Below are positions 8,447 to 16,316 of a stretch of 64,000 nucleotides of DNA, piece after piece. Position 1 is the first letter of the stretch. Each line of letters opens with the position of its first letter. The stretch is from assembly GCF_900113225.1 (NCBI RefSeq), contig NZ_FOZE01000001.1:1364001-1428000 (forward strand). Reading direction: 5' to 3'. The notes below the pieces were generated by a model. That model saw only the letters and a list, made by a program, of their open reading frames with translations, was not told the origin of the DNA and ran no database searches. This DNA comes from Mitsuaria sp. PDC51 (lineage in GTDB: Bacteria > Pseudomonadota > Gammaproteobacteria > Burkholderiales > Burkholderiaceae_C). A program made the translations under genes and the position numbers.

Positions 8447-8681
8447 GCCGGGTTTTGGCGCTGGCCCCTGGGTGTGGCTGTCACGCTTCGAAGCTTCCTG
8501 ATCCGGGGCTGAGGGGGCGAAGGACGGACCGGGGGCGTATCTACGGTGCCAGCTGCCGACCTGTCCCGGGGACTCGATGCGCGACACACGCGCTCCCCGC
8601 ACGGAACGGTCGGTTCATTGTCTGCTTGCCCCTGTGTGTCTCCCTGGTGCGGTGGAACGCTCAAAACCTGAAGGATAGATC
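8447..8681 (+). other. Long 5' leader of rpsP
   Basis: About 235 bases separate the -10 box from the rpsP ATG, with no credible open reading frame. A hairpin is visible: GCGCG-acaca-CGCGC inside GGGGA...TCCCC (near 8576-8600). The start of the leader (gccgggttttggc) resembles the start of the rplS leader. AAGGA at 8671-8675 is the ribosome binding site. A regulatory role is possible but unproven. Confidence 0.45.
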
Positions 8682-8951
8682 ATGGTCGTGATTCGACTCT
8701 CCCGCGGTGGCTCCAAGAAGCGTCCGTTCTACAACATCGTCGTGACCGACAGCCGCAACCGCCGCGACGGCCGCTTCATCGAGCGCGTCGGCTTCTACAA
8801 CCCGGTCGCCTCCGGCAATGCCGAAGGCCTGCGCGTCTCGCAAGACCGCGTGTCGTACTGGGTGGGCGTGGGCGCCCAGCTGTCGCCGGCCGTCGCCCGC
8901 CTGGTCGATGTGTCCAAGAAGGCTGCCGCTCCGGCCGCCGCTGCTGCCTGA
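8682..8951 (+). CDS. rpsP: 30S ribosomal protein S16
   Basis: 89 residues. The sequence begins [20 protein letters not shown] and contains [19 protein letters not shown] and [20 protein letters not shown], all diagnostic of S16. An Ala/Lys-rich tail ([11 protein letters not shown]) ends the protein, as in related betaproteobacteria. The ATG at 8682 follows AAGGA with normal spacing. First gene of the conserved rpsP-rimM-trmD-(rplS) cluster; rimM follows after 16 bases. Confidence 0.98.
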   Translation: MVVIRLSRGGSKKRPFYNIVVTDSRNRRDGRFIERVGFYNPVASGNAEGLRVSQDRVSYWVGVGAQLSPAVARLVDVSKKAAAPAAAAA

Positions 8952-8967
8952 TCCTCGGATCGCAGTG

Positions 8968-9564
8968 ATGAAGCAGGCGCCTGACGACGTGATCGAGTCC
9001 TCCCCGGCCTTTCCGGAAGACGCCATCGAAGTCGGGCGCGTGCTGGACGCCTGGGGCATCAAGGGCTGGCTGAAGATCCTCAGCCACTCCGCCGATGCCC
9101 AGGCGCTCTTCGCCTCTCGCCGCTGGTTCCTGAAGCCCAGCGAGAAGGCCCTGCCGGGCAAGCCGCATGTCGTGCCGCCCGTGCTCAAGATCCTGGCTGT
9201 CCGCGACCATGCGGACGGCATCGTCGCCCAGGTGGAGGGCGTGGCCGACCGCAACGGCGCCGAAGCGCTCAAGGGTGCCCGCATCTTCGTCTCGCGCAGC
9301 GTGTTCCCCGAGACGGACGACGGCGAGTTCTACTGGGTCGACCTGATCGGCATGTCGGTTGTCAACAAGGACGGCACGACGCTGGGCGAGGTGATCGACC
9401 TGATCGACACCGGCCCCCACTGCGTGCTGCGCATCCTGCCCGCCGGCAAGACCGCGCCGGTCAAGCCCGATGAAGAGATCCTGATCCCGTTCGTGAACGC
9501 CTATGTCGGCGACGTCGACAAGGCCGCGCGGATCATCCCGGTCGACTGGGATCTCGACTACTGA
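8968..9564 (+). CDS. rimM: 16S rRNA processing protein RimM
   Basis: 198 residues. RimM binds S19 and assists maturation of the 30S subunit head. The N-terminal RimM fold shows VGRVLDAWGIKGWLKI, and the C-terminal PRC-barrel shows EFYWVDLIGMSVVNKDG and EILIPFVNAYVGDVD. I chose ATG 8968 (MKQAPDD) because it lies directly after the rpsP stop, and upstream in-frame sequence would overlap rpsP. trmD follows 20 bases later. Confidence 0.95.
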   Translation: MKQAPDDVIESSPAFPEDAIEVGRVLDAWGIKGWLKILSHSADAQALFASRRWFLKPSEKALPGKPHVVPPVLKILAVRDHADGIVAQVEGVADRNGAEALKGARIFVSRSVFPETDDGEFYWVDLIGMSVVNKDGTTLGEVIDLIDTGPHCVLRILPAGKTAPVKPDEEILIPFVNAYVGDVDKAARIIPVDWDLDY

Positions 9565-9584
9565 AGCCGCGGGCCTGACTGCCC

Positions 9585-10376
9585 ATGCGCTTCGACGTTC
9601 TCACCCTGTTCCCCGAACTCTTCGACCCCTTCCTGCGGGTCGGCGTGACGCGTCGCGCCTATGAGAGCCGGCAGGTCGACGTGCGTCTGTGGCAGATGCG
9701 CGATTACGCCGAGGACAACTACCGCCGCGTCGACGACCGCCCGTTCGGGGGTGGGCCCGGCATGGTGATGCTGGCCGCGCCGCTGGAGCGCGCACTGGCT
9801 GCCGTGAAGGCCGATCGAGCCACCGCCCATCCGGGCGTGCCCGCCGTGATCCATTTCAGCCCGACCGGCCGCCGGCTCGACCAGGCGCTGGCGCGCGAGT
9901 TGGCCACGGGCGAGGGCGCCATCCTGCTGTGCGGCCGCTACGAAGGCATCGACCAGCGCGTGCTGGACCGCCACGTGACGATGGAGATCAGCCTGGGCGA
10001 CTTCGTGTTGTCGGGCGGCGAACTGCCGGCGATCGCAATGCTGGACGCCATCGCCCGCCTGCAGGACGGCGTGCTCAACGATGCCGCCTCGCACCAGCAG
10101 GACAGCTTCTCCGACGGCCTGCTGGACTGCCCCCACTTCAGCCGTCCCGAGGTCCTGGAGACGCCCGAAGGACCGTTGCCGGTGCCGCCGGTGCTGCTGT
10201 CCGGCCACCATGCCGAGATCGCGCGCTGGCGCCGCGAGCAGTCGCTGGCGCTGACGCTGGCGCGTCGCCCGGAGCTGATCGAGGCCGCGCGCCGCGACGG
10301 TCGGCTCGACAAGAAGGACGAGAAATTCCTCGCCTCGCTCGCCGGCGGGACGGCTGTCAGGCCGCACAAAGTTTGA
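9585..10376 (+). CDS. trmD: tRNA (guanine-N1-)-methyltransferase
   Basis: 263 residues. TrmD methylates G37 of several tRNAs using S-adenosylmethionine and prevents frameshifting. The trefoil-knot SPOUT motifs are clear: [20 protein letters not shown] at the start, [33 protein letters not shown] and [20 protein letters not shown]. The tail [20 protein letters not shown] is typical. The stop codon lies within the -35 region of the separate rplS promoter. Confidence 0.97.
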   Translation: MRFDVLTLFPELFDPFLRVGVTRRAYESRQVDVRLWQMRDYAEDNYRRVDDRPFGGGPGMVMLAAPLERALAAVKADRATAHPGVPAVIHFSPTGRRLDQALARELATGEGAILLCGRYEGIDQRVLDRHVTMEISLGDFVLSGGELPAIAMLDAIARLQDGVLNDAASHQQDSFSDGLLDCPHFSRPEVLETPEGPLPVPPVLLSGHHAEIARWRREQSLALTLARRPELIEAARRDGRLDKKDEKFLASLAGGTAVRPHKV

Positions 10377-10400
10377 CGGTCGCCCGTCCACGTCTATAAT
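10373..10400 (+). promoter_or_regulatory. Near-consensus sigma-70 promoter for rplS
   Basis: TTGACG (10373-10378) and a perfect TATAAT (10395-10400) are separated by 16 bases. The -35 box overlaps the trmD stop codon. The discriminator is GC-only (cgccgg). This would let rplS be made independently of rpsP-rimM-trmD. Confidence 0.8.
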
Positions 10401-10406
10401 CGCCGG

Positions 10407-10581
10407 TTTTGCCGATCCTCTACCGGGCTGATGGGGCAAGGGCAGTACAGGACCAAGGGAAACCAGGGTCCAGGGTGCTGTTGGTTGAATCCCCACGCGG
10501 GCGGCGCCGAAGAAGTCTTTCGATGGCGGCCAGTCCTGGAATCATCCTGATTCGCGCCGGCACGATCACCAGGAGATCCTC
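10407..10581 (+). other. Long 5' leader of rplS
   Basis: About 175 bases lie between the predicted transcription start and the rplS GTG, with no credible gene. Short stems such as GGACC/GGTCC (near 10460-10481) can be drawn. A strong AGGAG (10571-10575) is at the end. The length suggests leader-based control, but I cannot match a known leader family by eye. Confidence 0.4.
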
Positions 10582-10950
10582 GTGAATCTGATCCAGACCC
10601 TCGAGCAAGAAGAAATTGCTCGCCTGAACAAGACCATCCCCGCGTTCGCCCCCGGCGACACCGTGATCGTCAACGTGAACGTCGTCGAAGGCACCCGCAA
10701 GCGCGTGCAGGCCTACGAAGGCGTGGTCATCGCCCGCCGCAACCGCGGTCTGAACTCCAACTTCATCGTCCGCAAGATCTCGAGCGGCGAAGGCGTTGAG
10801 CGTACCTTCCAGCTGTACAGCCCCCTGATCGCCTCGATCGAGGTGAAGCGCCGCGGCGACGTCCGTCGCGCCAAGCTGTACTACCTGCGTGAGCGTTCGG
10901 GCAAGTCGGCGCGCATCAAGGAAAAGCTGTCCTTCAAGGCAGCCGAATAA
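10582..10950 (+). CDS. rplS: 50S ribosomal protein L19
   Basis: 122 residues, GTG start with AGGAG six bases upstream. [60 protein letters not shown] and [20 protein letters not shown] are all L19 signatures. L19 sits at the 30S-50S interface. A strong terminator follows 21 bases after the stop. Confidence 0.98.
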   Translation: MNLIQTLEQEEIARLNKTIPAFAPGDTVIVNVNVVEGTRKRVQAYEGVVIARRNRGLNSNFIVRKISSGEGVERTFQLYSPLIASIEVKRRGDVRRAKLYYLRERSGKSARIKEKLSFKAAE

Positions 10951-10971
10951 TCCTTCGGCGCACGCCCCCTC

Positions 10972-11005
10972 AAAGCCGCTCCAAGGCCCTGCCCGGAGCG
11001 GCTTT
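10972..11005 (+). terminator. Rho-independent-type terminator after rplS
   Basis: A perfect 11-bp stem, AAAGCCGCTCC / GGAGCGGCTTT, with a 12-base loop. The right arm ends in TTT followed by gtcgttt, so the U-tract is short. Confidence 0.75.
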
Positions 11006-11083
11006 GTCGTTTCTGGCGTCCAATCGGGGCTTCGCGCCCCGGGCGCCCACGAACAAGTCCGGCTCACCGGACGATCCCGCCGC

Positions 11084-11854
11084 ATGTCGACGCCTTCCCC
11101 CAGCCGTCCCGCCATCAAGGATCCCCGCGTCGTTCCCGTCGCCGGCACCGATGCCCACCTGCCGGCCGTTCCGCCGGAGCGCCTGACCCCCGCCTGGCTG
11201 CGCCAGCGCTTCCTTCACCCGCCCGACATCGATCCGGAGATTCCCGGCGACGGCGGCATCTTCCCCGGCCGCACCACGACCCAGGCGGCGGTGCTGGTGC
11301 CGCTGGTCCAGCGGGCGTCCGGCCTGCAGGTGCTGCTGACGCAGCGCACCGCGCACCTGCGCGACCACGCCGGCCAGGTGAGCTTCCCCGGCGGCCGCGC
11401 CGAGCCCGAGGACGGCTCGCCCGAGCGCACCGCGCTGCGCGAGGCGCAGGAGGAGATCGGGCTGGAGGAGCATCACGTCGACCTGATCGGCCAGTTGCCG
11501 GTCTACCGCACGGTGACCGCCTACGAGGTCACCCCGGTGGTCGCGCTGGTGCGCCCCGACTTCTCGCTGCGGCTGGACGCGTTCGAGGTGGCCGAGGCCT
11601 TCGAGGTGCCGCTGGCCTTCCTGATGAACCCGGCCCACCACCAGCGCCACAGCTTCGAGTACGAGGTCCCCGGCACGGACGGCCCGCTGATGGGACGACG
11701 CCAGTTCCTCTCGATGCCGTGGACGGGGCCAGGTCTTGCGGTCTCGAACGCGGACCCCGACGTCGCCCTCACCGCGGCCAGTCCGAAGGAGTTCTTCATC
11801 TGGGGCGCGACGGCGGCGATGTTGCGCAATCTCTACCGCTTCCTGCAGGTCTGA
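11084..11854 (+). CDS. CoA pyrophosphatase, Nudix family
   Basis: 256 residues. The central Nudix domain contains GQVSFPGGRAEPEDGSPERT followed by ALREAQEEIGLEEHHV, which is the UPF0035-type Nudix signature of CoA and acyl-CoA pyrophosphatases (NudL-like) that split CoA into phosphopantetheine and ADP. The N-terminal 50 residues are Pro-rich and precede LTPAWLRQRFLHPP. ATG 11084 is chosen because an in-frame upstream reading would cross the rplS terminator. GACGAT eight bases before the ATG is a weak further example of the leaderless-type pattern. This gene follows rplS in many Burkholderiales. Confidence 0.86.
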   Translation: MSTPSPSRPAIKDPRVVPVAGTDAHLPAVPPERLTPAWLRQRFLHPPDIDPEIPGDGGIFPGRTTTQAAVLVPLVQRASGLQVLLTQRTAHLRDHAGQVSFPGGRAEPEDGSPERTALREAQEEIGLEEHHVDLIGQLPVYRTVTAYEVTPVVALVRPDFSLRLDAFEVAEAFEVPLAFLMNPAHHQRHSFEYEVPGTDGPLMGRRQFLSMPWTGPGLAVSNADPDVALTAASPKEFFIWGATAAMLRNLYRFLQV

Positions 11855-11861
11855 CGCCCGC

Positions 11862-11867
11862 TATCAT
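11862..11867 (+). promoter_or_regulatory. Candidate -10 hexamer, leaderless-type, CobD/CbiB-like gene
   Basis: TATCAT, eight bases (cccgggcc), then ATG 11876. No Shine-Dalgarno sequence is present. Confidence 0.4.
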
Positions 11868-11875
11868 CCCGGGCC

Positions 11876-12865
11876 ATGAACTTCTTCGCGGTCTTGCTGG
11901 CGCTGGTGTGCGAGCAGCTCAAGCCTCTGCCGCACGGGAACCCGGTCCACCAGGGCATGATCGCCTGGGTGCGCTGGACCGGGCGCAACTTCGACGCGGG
12001 ACGGTCGCATCACGCGGCCGTCGTGTGGACGATCACCGTCGTCGGCCCGGCGCTGCTGGTCGGCGCGATCTACGCGCTGGTGCGTCCCTACAGCCTGCTG
12101 CTGTCGCTGGCGCTGGACGTGCTGGTGCTCTACCTGACGCTGGGCTTCCGCCAGTTCAGCCACTACTTCACCGACATCCGCGACGCGCTCGAGCGCGGTG
12201 ACGAGCTCGAGGCCCGTCGCCTGCTGGCCGAATGGCGCCACCTGGACGCCAGCGAGCTGCCGCGTACCGAGCTGCTGCGGCATGTGCTGGAGCACTCGCT
12301 GCTGGCGGCGCACCGGCATGTCTTCGGTGTCTTCTTCTGGTTCGTGCTGTTCTCGACACTGGGCCTGGGGCCGGCCGGCGCGGTGCTGTACCGGATGGCC
12401 GAATTCGCCGGCCGCTACTGGGCCTTCAAGAGCCGCACGCTGGACGCGCCGACCAACGAGCGCCTGATGGCGCTGTCGCGCAAGCTGTTCGGCATGATCG
12501 ACCACATCCCGGCGCGCCTGACGGCGACCGGCTTCGCCATCGTCGGCAACTTCGAAGAGGCGGTGAACGCCTGGCGTCGCGACGCGGCGCTCTGGGCGCA
12601 TGACAACGAGGGCATCATCCTGGCCTCCGCGGCCGGCGCCGTCGGCGTGCAGCTGGGCGGCAGCGCCGCGCCGGGCGTGACCCCCGACCGCAGCAAGACC
12701 TTCGAGTCCGGCGGCGACATGGACGCCACCCGCGCCGAGGGCTCGACCGGCGGCGTGCCGCCGCAGCTGGGCCACCTGCAGAGCGTCGTCGGCCTGGTCT
12801 GGCGCTCGGTGGTGCTGTGGATGATGCTGCTGGCGCTGCTGACGCTGGCGAACCTGGTCGGCTGA
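11876..12865 (+). CDS. CobD/CbiB (AmpE-like) family membrane protein
   Basis: 329 residues with several membrane helices (for example TITVVGPALLVGAIYALV, and FWFVLFSTLGLGPAGAVLYR). Conserved features of the CobD/CbiB family are visible: QFSHYFTDIRDALERGDELE, RHVFGVFFWFVLFS and RLTATGFAIVGNFEEAVNAW. True CobD condenses adenosylcobyric acid with aminopropanol, but in Burkholderiales this copy sits next to the Nudix gene rather than a cobalamin locus and may be an AmpE-like paralogue. No cobalamin gene is near, so I do not assign a symbol. Convergent with the SDR gene, 7 bases apart. Confidence 0.75.
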   Translation: MNFFAVLLALVCEQLKPLPHGNPVHQGMIAWVRWTGRNFDAGRSHHAAVVWTITVVGPALLVGAIYALVRPYSLLLSLALDVLVLYLTLGFRQFSHYFTDIRDALERGDELEARRLLAEWRHLDASELPRTELLRHVLEHSLLAAHRHVFGVFFWFVLFSTLGLGPAGAVLYRMAEFAGRYWAFKSRTLDAPTNERLMALSRKLFGMIDHIPARLTATGFAIVGNFEEAVNAWRRDAALWAHDNEGIILASAAGAVGVQLGGSAAPGVTPDRSKTFESGGDMDATRAEGSTGGVPPQLGHLQSVVGLVWRSVVLWMMLLALLTLANLVG

Positions 12866-12872
12866 ACGACGC

Positions 12873-13676
12873 TCAGGCGTCGCGCACGTCGGCAAGCACC
12901 TGCTGGCCGAAGTCGTCGCGCGCCAGGAAACGCAGCACGCGCGTCGCGGTGTCCTCGGCGCTGACGAGCTGGCCCTCGGCCTTGAACGCGGCGAAGCGGT
13001 CGCGGTCCGGGAACTTCGACGCATCGCCACCGCGCAGCTGCGCCTGCATGTCGGTGTCGATGATGCCTGGCGCGAGTGACACGACACGCGCCGCCCGCTC
13101 GCCCTGCGCGGCCTTGTGTTCCTCGTCCAGCGCCATCGCGCGGCTGAGGTTGTCCATGCCGGCCTTGGCCGCGCAGTACAGGGCGCTGCCGGCCATCGCG
13201 CGGCGACCCAACCCGGACGAGATGTTCAGCACCTTGCGCGCCGCCGGCCAGTCGCGCGTGGCGTCGAGGAAGGCGGCGCTCAGCAGCACCGTGGCCTCCA
13301 GGCCGACGCGCAGCGCGGCGGACAGCACCTCCAGCGATTCCCCGTCGATCGGTCCCGGCGGCGTGACGACACCGGCGTTGTTGATCAGCGTGGCCGAGCG
13401 CCAGTCGCGCGGCTGCGTGCGCAGCCAGTCGGCCAGGTGCCGCGCGATCGCCAGCGGCGCGGACAGGTCCGCCTGCCATTGCTGCAGCGGCAGGCCGCGC
13501 TCGTGGGCGAAGCGCTCCAGCGCCTCGCTGCGCCCGCGGGCGATGCCGACCACCAGGTGACCGGCCGCTAGCGACTGGCGCGCCAGCGCTTCGCCCAGGC
13601 CGCGGGAACTGCCGGTGATCACGGTGAGGGCGGTGGGGGCGTTCGGGACGCCGGGGGCGTCGGGGGAAGGGGACAT
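12873..13676 (-). CDS. Short-chain dehydrogenase/reductase (sepiapterin/benzil reductase-like)
   Basis: 267 residues. The Rossmann start TVITGSSRGLGEALARQ (TGxxxGxG), LINNAG and the catalytic triad SSGLGRRAMAGSALYCAAK (Ser, Tyr, Lys) are intact. GIIDTDMQAQLR near the end resembles the sepiapterin reductase/YueD benzil reductase group. The substrate is unknown. The first 15 residues are Pro/Ala-rich. It is followed 36 bases upstream on the same strand by the pseudouridine synthase gene, so both may be transcribed together with the phosphatase. Confidence 0.85.
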   Translation of the reverse strand: MSPSPDAPGVPNAPTALTVITGSSRGLGEALARQSLAAGHLVVGIARGRSEALERFAHERGLPLQQWQADLSAPLAIARHLADWLRTQPRDWRSATLINNAGVVTPPGPIDGESLEVLSAALRVGLEATVLLSAAFLDATRDWPAARKVLNISSGLGRRAMAGSALYCAAKAGMDNLSRAMALDEEHKAAQGERAARVVSLAPGIIDTDMQAQLRGGDASKFPDRDRFAAFKAEGQLVSAEDTATRVLRFLARDDFGQQVLADVRDA

Positions 13677-13712
13677 GACGAGGACTCCTGGGTCGGACGG
13701 CGCAAGGGGCGC

Positions 13713-14372
13713 TCAGAACGCGGGGGGCGAATGCAGCGACAGCGGCGGCGCGTCGAGCACCGCCGGCAAGCGCAGGTCCCGCGCGTGCAGCAGCAGGCGC
13801 GGCGCGCGGGCAAGGATCTCGGGCGGCGCGTACAGCGCGTCGCCGAGGATGGGGTGGCCGGCGGCCAGCAGGTGCACGCGCAGTTGGTGCGAGCGCCCGG
13901 TGACCGGCTCCAGCTCGACGCGTGTGGTGCCCGCGGCGAGGTCGCGATGCAGCACCCGCACCCGTGTGAGGCTGGGTTTGCCGCGCTCGGCATCGACCAT
14001 CTGGCGCGGCCGGTTGGGCCAGTCGACGATCAGCGGCAGGTCGATCTCGAACGCATCGCGCGCGACCAGACCATGCACGACGGCCTCGTAGCGCTTGTCG
14101 ACGAGCCGGGCCGCGAAGGCCTCGCTGAGCGCGCGCTGCATCGCCTCGCCGCGGGCGAAGACGATCAGCCCGGAGGTCGACTGGTCCAGTCGATGGACGA
14201 TCAACGCATCGGGCCAGCGCGCCGCGACACGGGCCCAGGCGCAATCCTGCTTGTCCTCGCCGCGACCCGGCACCGACAGCAGGCCCGACGGCTTGTCGAC
14301 GACAACACGATCGTCGTCGGCGTGCAGGACCTGCGGGTCGAGGTGGGCGAAGGGCAAGGGCGAGGGCGACAT
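13713..14372 (-). CDS. RluA-family pseudouridine synthase
   Basis: 219 residues. The catalytic motif HRLDQSTSGLIVFAR contains the conserved Asp. VVDKPSGLLSVPGRG at the N-terminus, DKRYEAVVHG, and the C-terminal TGRSHQLRVHLLAAGHPILG complete the RluA fold. No S4 domain is present, and the short length resembles RluA/TruC-type enzymes that modify 23S rRNA or tRNA; the target nucleotide cannot be assigned. I chose ATG 14372 (MSPSPLPFAH) over an in-frame extension to 14555 that would overlap the phosphatase gene. Confidence 0.88.
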   Translation of the reverse strand: MSPSPLPFAHLDPQVLHADDDRVVVDKPSGLLSVPGRGEDKQDCAWARVAARWPDALIVHRLDQSTSGLIVFARGEAMQRALSEAFAARLVDKRYEAVVHGLVARDAFEIDLPLIVDWPNRPRQMVDAERGKPSLTRVRVLHRDLAAGTTRVELEPVTGRSHQLRVHLLAAGHPILGDALYAPPEILARAPRLLLHARDLRLPAVLDAPPLSLHSPPAF

Positions 14373-14404
14373 GAGGGGAATTGGGACGCCGGTTCCGACG
14401 CGCG

Positions 14405-14881
14405 TCAGAACTGGTGGATCCAGCCGGACTGCAGCGCCGATTGGGGATTCGATCCGGCGGCGCTGACCGCGGCGAGCGCTTCCGCCGCCGGCATGCCCAG
14501 GCGCTTGAGCACGCAGGCCGCCATCGTGCCGGTGCGGCCCATGCCGGCGGCGCAATGCAGCAGCGCGCGATCGCCCATGCGCAGGCCCTGCGCGACCTGC
14601 TCCACCCCTTGCCGGAAGGCGGCGGCATCCGCGGCGAGGCCGAAGTCGCGCATCGGCACATGCAGCCAGCGGAACGGCATCCGGCCCTGCGCGACCGCCT
14701 TGTGATACGCCGGCGACAACTCAGCCACCTCCTCCAGCGGATTGAGGCAGACCAGCATGTCGAGCCGGTTCAGCCGCGCCTCGTCGAGGAAGGCGCTCCA
14801 GGGCTCGCGGCGGCCCGGCATCGACTGCAGCCAGAGCCGGCCGGGGACGTCATCGGGGAGGGGAAGGGGTCGGAAAGCCAT
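14405..14881 (-). CDS. Dual-specificity/tyrosine-type protein phosphatase
   Basis: 158 residues. The P-loop HCAAGMGRTG (His109, Cys110, Arg116) is the cysteine phosphatase signature, and Asp79 in VPMRDFG is a candidate general acid. The N-terminus PGRLWLQSMPGR resembles prokaryotic dual-specificity and cyclin-dependent kinase inhibitor 3-like phosphatases. The substrate is unknown. The ATG has no Shine-Dalgarno sequence; GACAAT lies seven bases upstream. The gene is divergent from the VOC/questin-oxidase operon, with the palindrome at 14918-14940 between them. Confidence 0.82.
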   Translation of the reverse strand: MAFRPLPLPDDVPGRLWLQSMPGRREPWSAFLDEARLNRLDMLVCLNPLEEVAELSPAYHKAVAQGRMPFRWLHVPMRDFGLAADAAAFRQGVEQVAQGLRMGDRALLHCAAGMGRTGTMAACVLKRLGMPAAEALAAVSAAGSNPQSALQSGWIHQF

Positions 14882-14888
14882 GGGCGCG

Positions 14889-14894
14889 ATTGTC
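14889..14894 (-). promoter_or_regulatory. Candidate -10 hexamer, leaderless-type, phosphatase gene
   Basis: On the minus strand, GACAAT is followed by cgcgccc and the ATG at 14881. Confidence 0.4.
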
Positions 14895-14917
14895 GGGTCT
14901 CCCTGCGGGGAAGAGTG

Positions 14918-14940
14918 TTAATAAACAAACTGTTTATTAA
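14918..14940. promoter_or_regulatory. Perfect 23-bp AT-rich palindrome, candidate operator
   Basis: TTAATAAACA-aac-TGTTTATTAA: ten-base arms, no mismatch, in an otherwise GC-rich region, 54 bases before the VOC/questin-oxidase ATG and 37 bases from the divergent phosphatase ATG. The size and symmetry fit a dimeric winged-helix repressor. The best candidate is the regulator encoded at 17563-18321 as the last gene of the operon. The pairing of site and protein is inference. Confidence 0.75.
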
Positions 14941-14993
14941 ATCGATGGGCGGCGCGATCATGGCGCAACGACAGCAAGCACAAGGAGCTCGCC

Positions 14994-16316
14994 ATGATCA
15001 AGATCCAGGGCCTCGACCACCTCGTCCTGCGGGTGCGGGACCTGTCCGCCTCGCTGCACTTCTACGTGGACCTGCTCTGCTGCACGGTCGAGCGCCGCCA
15101 GGACGCGATCGGCCTGGTGCAGCTGCGCGCCGGCGCGCAGCTGATCGACCTCGTGCCGCTGGACGGCAAGCTCGGCAGCGCCGGGGGCGCGGGGCCGGGC
15201 GCGGAGGGGCGCAACGTCGACCACTTCTGCCTGCGCGTCGAGTCGCTGGACGAGCCCGCGCTGCGCCGCTGGCTGACCGAACGCGGCGTGCGCGTCGATG
15301 CCTATGGCTCGCGCTACGGTGCGGAGGGCGACGGCCCGTCGCTGTACCTGTTCGATCCGGACGACAACGAGCTCGAGCTCAAGGGGCCGCCCTGGCCTGC
15401 GGGCCTGCACGAGGCGCTGGACCAGTCGGTCCGTTTCGGCCCGATGTACGGCACCGAGGCGATGCCGCTGTTCAACCATTTGCCGATGGCGCTGGGCGCG
15501 CTGGCGCGGCTCGGCGCGCCGCGCGCGGCGCTGCAGCGGCAGATCGACCACTGGGCGCCGCTGTCGCGTCCGGCCGTGGCGGACGACACGCCCGCCCCGA
15601 CGGTGGAGGAGGCCTTGCTGCGCGTGCTGGACGTACCCGAGGCGCAGGCCTTCCATGTGGCGATCCGGCTGGCCTACGCGCTGCAGTCGGGGCATGCGAA
15701 GGAACTGGACGCGGCGCTGCGGACGACGGTGGGACTGACCTCGCCGCTCGGCGCGCCGGTGCCCTCGGGCCAGGGCAGCGCGCGTCTGCGCGACGTGATC
15801 GACGCGGTGCGCGCCGATCCGGCGATGGCCATGCCGGCGATGCCGGGCAGCCTGATCACGACCCGCATGCAGCACGCGGCGGCGCTGCCCGGCTTCGCCG
15901 CCTACGTCGAGCGTCCGCGCCTGACGCTGGACGACCTGGCCGAGGCCTCGCTGGCGGTCTACCTGGCGCGGCACCAGTTCGCCGCCTTGCACCTGGTGAC
16001 CGGCACCCATGCGCTGCGGGTGCTGCTGGCGGCGGCGGCCTCGCGCGGTCTGGTCGTCGACGAAGGCCAGGTCCTGCGCAGCGTCTGGCGCGCCTGGCTG
16101 GGCACCTACCTGTCGGACCAGCGGCCGGCGCCGGCCTGGGCGCTGGTGCATGCGGGCAGCGCGTCCGAGGACGACTGGACGCGCGAGCTGCCCGCGCTGC
16201 AGGGATCCATGAACGACCACCGCATCAAGGTCGCCGACGCCGCCCGCGAGGAGTGGCGCCATCGCGGCTGGCCCGGCTATGCCTTGTGCCTGCGCCGGGA
16301 AGGGGCCGCACAATGA
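14994..16316 (+). CDS. VOC-domain / questin oxidase-like fusion protein
   Basis: 440 residues. Residues 1-132 form a vicinal-oxygen-chelate domain: LDHLVLRVRDLSASLHFYVD, VDHFCLRV and the closing DPDDNELELKGP, with candidate metal ligands His9, His77 and Glu128. The remainder (about 155-440) resembles the questin oxidase/AflY (DUF4243) family: FNHLPMALGALARLGA, LPGFAAYVERPRLTLDD, AALHLVTGTHALRVLL and GYALCLRREG. Questin oxidases act on polyketide anthraquinones in fungi by a Baeyer-Villiger-type ring cleavage; bacterial members are largely uncharacterised. AAGGAG at 14982-14987 supports the start. The stop overlaps the MFS start (ATGA). The fusion assignment of the C-terminal half is by eye and moderately sure. 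Confidence 0.65.
   Translation: MIKIQGLDHLVLRVRDLSASLHFYVDLLCCTVERRQDAIGLVQLRAGAQLIDLVPLDGKLGSAGGAGPGAEGRNVDHFCLRVESLDEPALRRWLTERGVRVDAYGSRYGAEGDGPSLYLFDPDDNELELKGPPWPAGLHEALDQSVRFGPMYGTEAMPLFNHLPMALGALARLGAPRAALQRQIDHWAPLSRPAVADDTPAPTVEEALLRVLDVPEAQAFHVAIRLAYALQSGHAKELDAALRTTVGLTSPLGAPVPSGQGSARLRDVIDAVRADPAMAMPAMPGSLITTRMQHAAALPGFAAYVERPRLTLDDLAEASLAVYLARHQFAALHLVTGTHALRVLLAAAASRGLVVDEGQVLRSVWRAWLGTYLSDQRPAPAWALVHAGSASEDDWTRELPALQGSMNDHRIKVADAAREEWRHRGWPGYALCLRREGAAQ

Noticed and set aside
11876-12865. Assigning cobD as a proven cobalamin gene
   Set aside because: There is no other cobalamin gene in the window, and the family includes AmpE-like paralogues.
12415-14661. 748-residue minus-strand open frame
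   Set aside because: It runs out of frame through the SDR and pseudouridine synthase genes, and its product is compositionally random.
14381-16312. N-terminal 644-residue extension of the MFS gene
   Set aside because: It overlaps the VOC/questin-oxidase gene in another frame; the MFS start at 16313 is clear.
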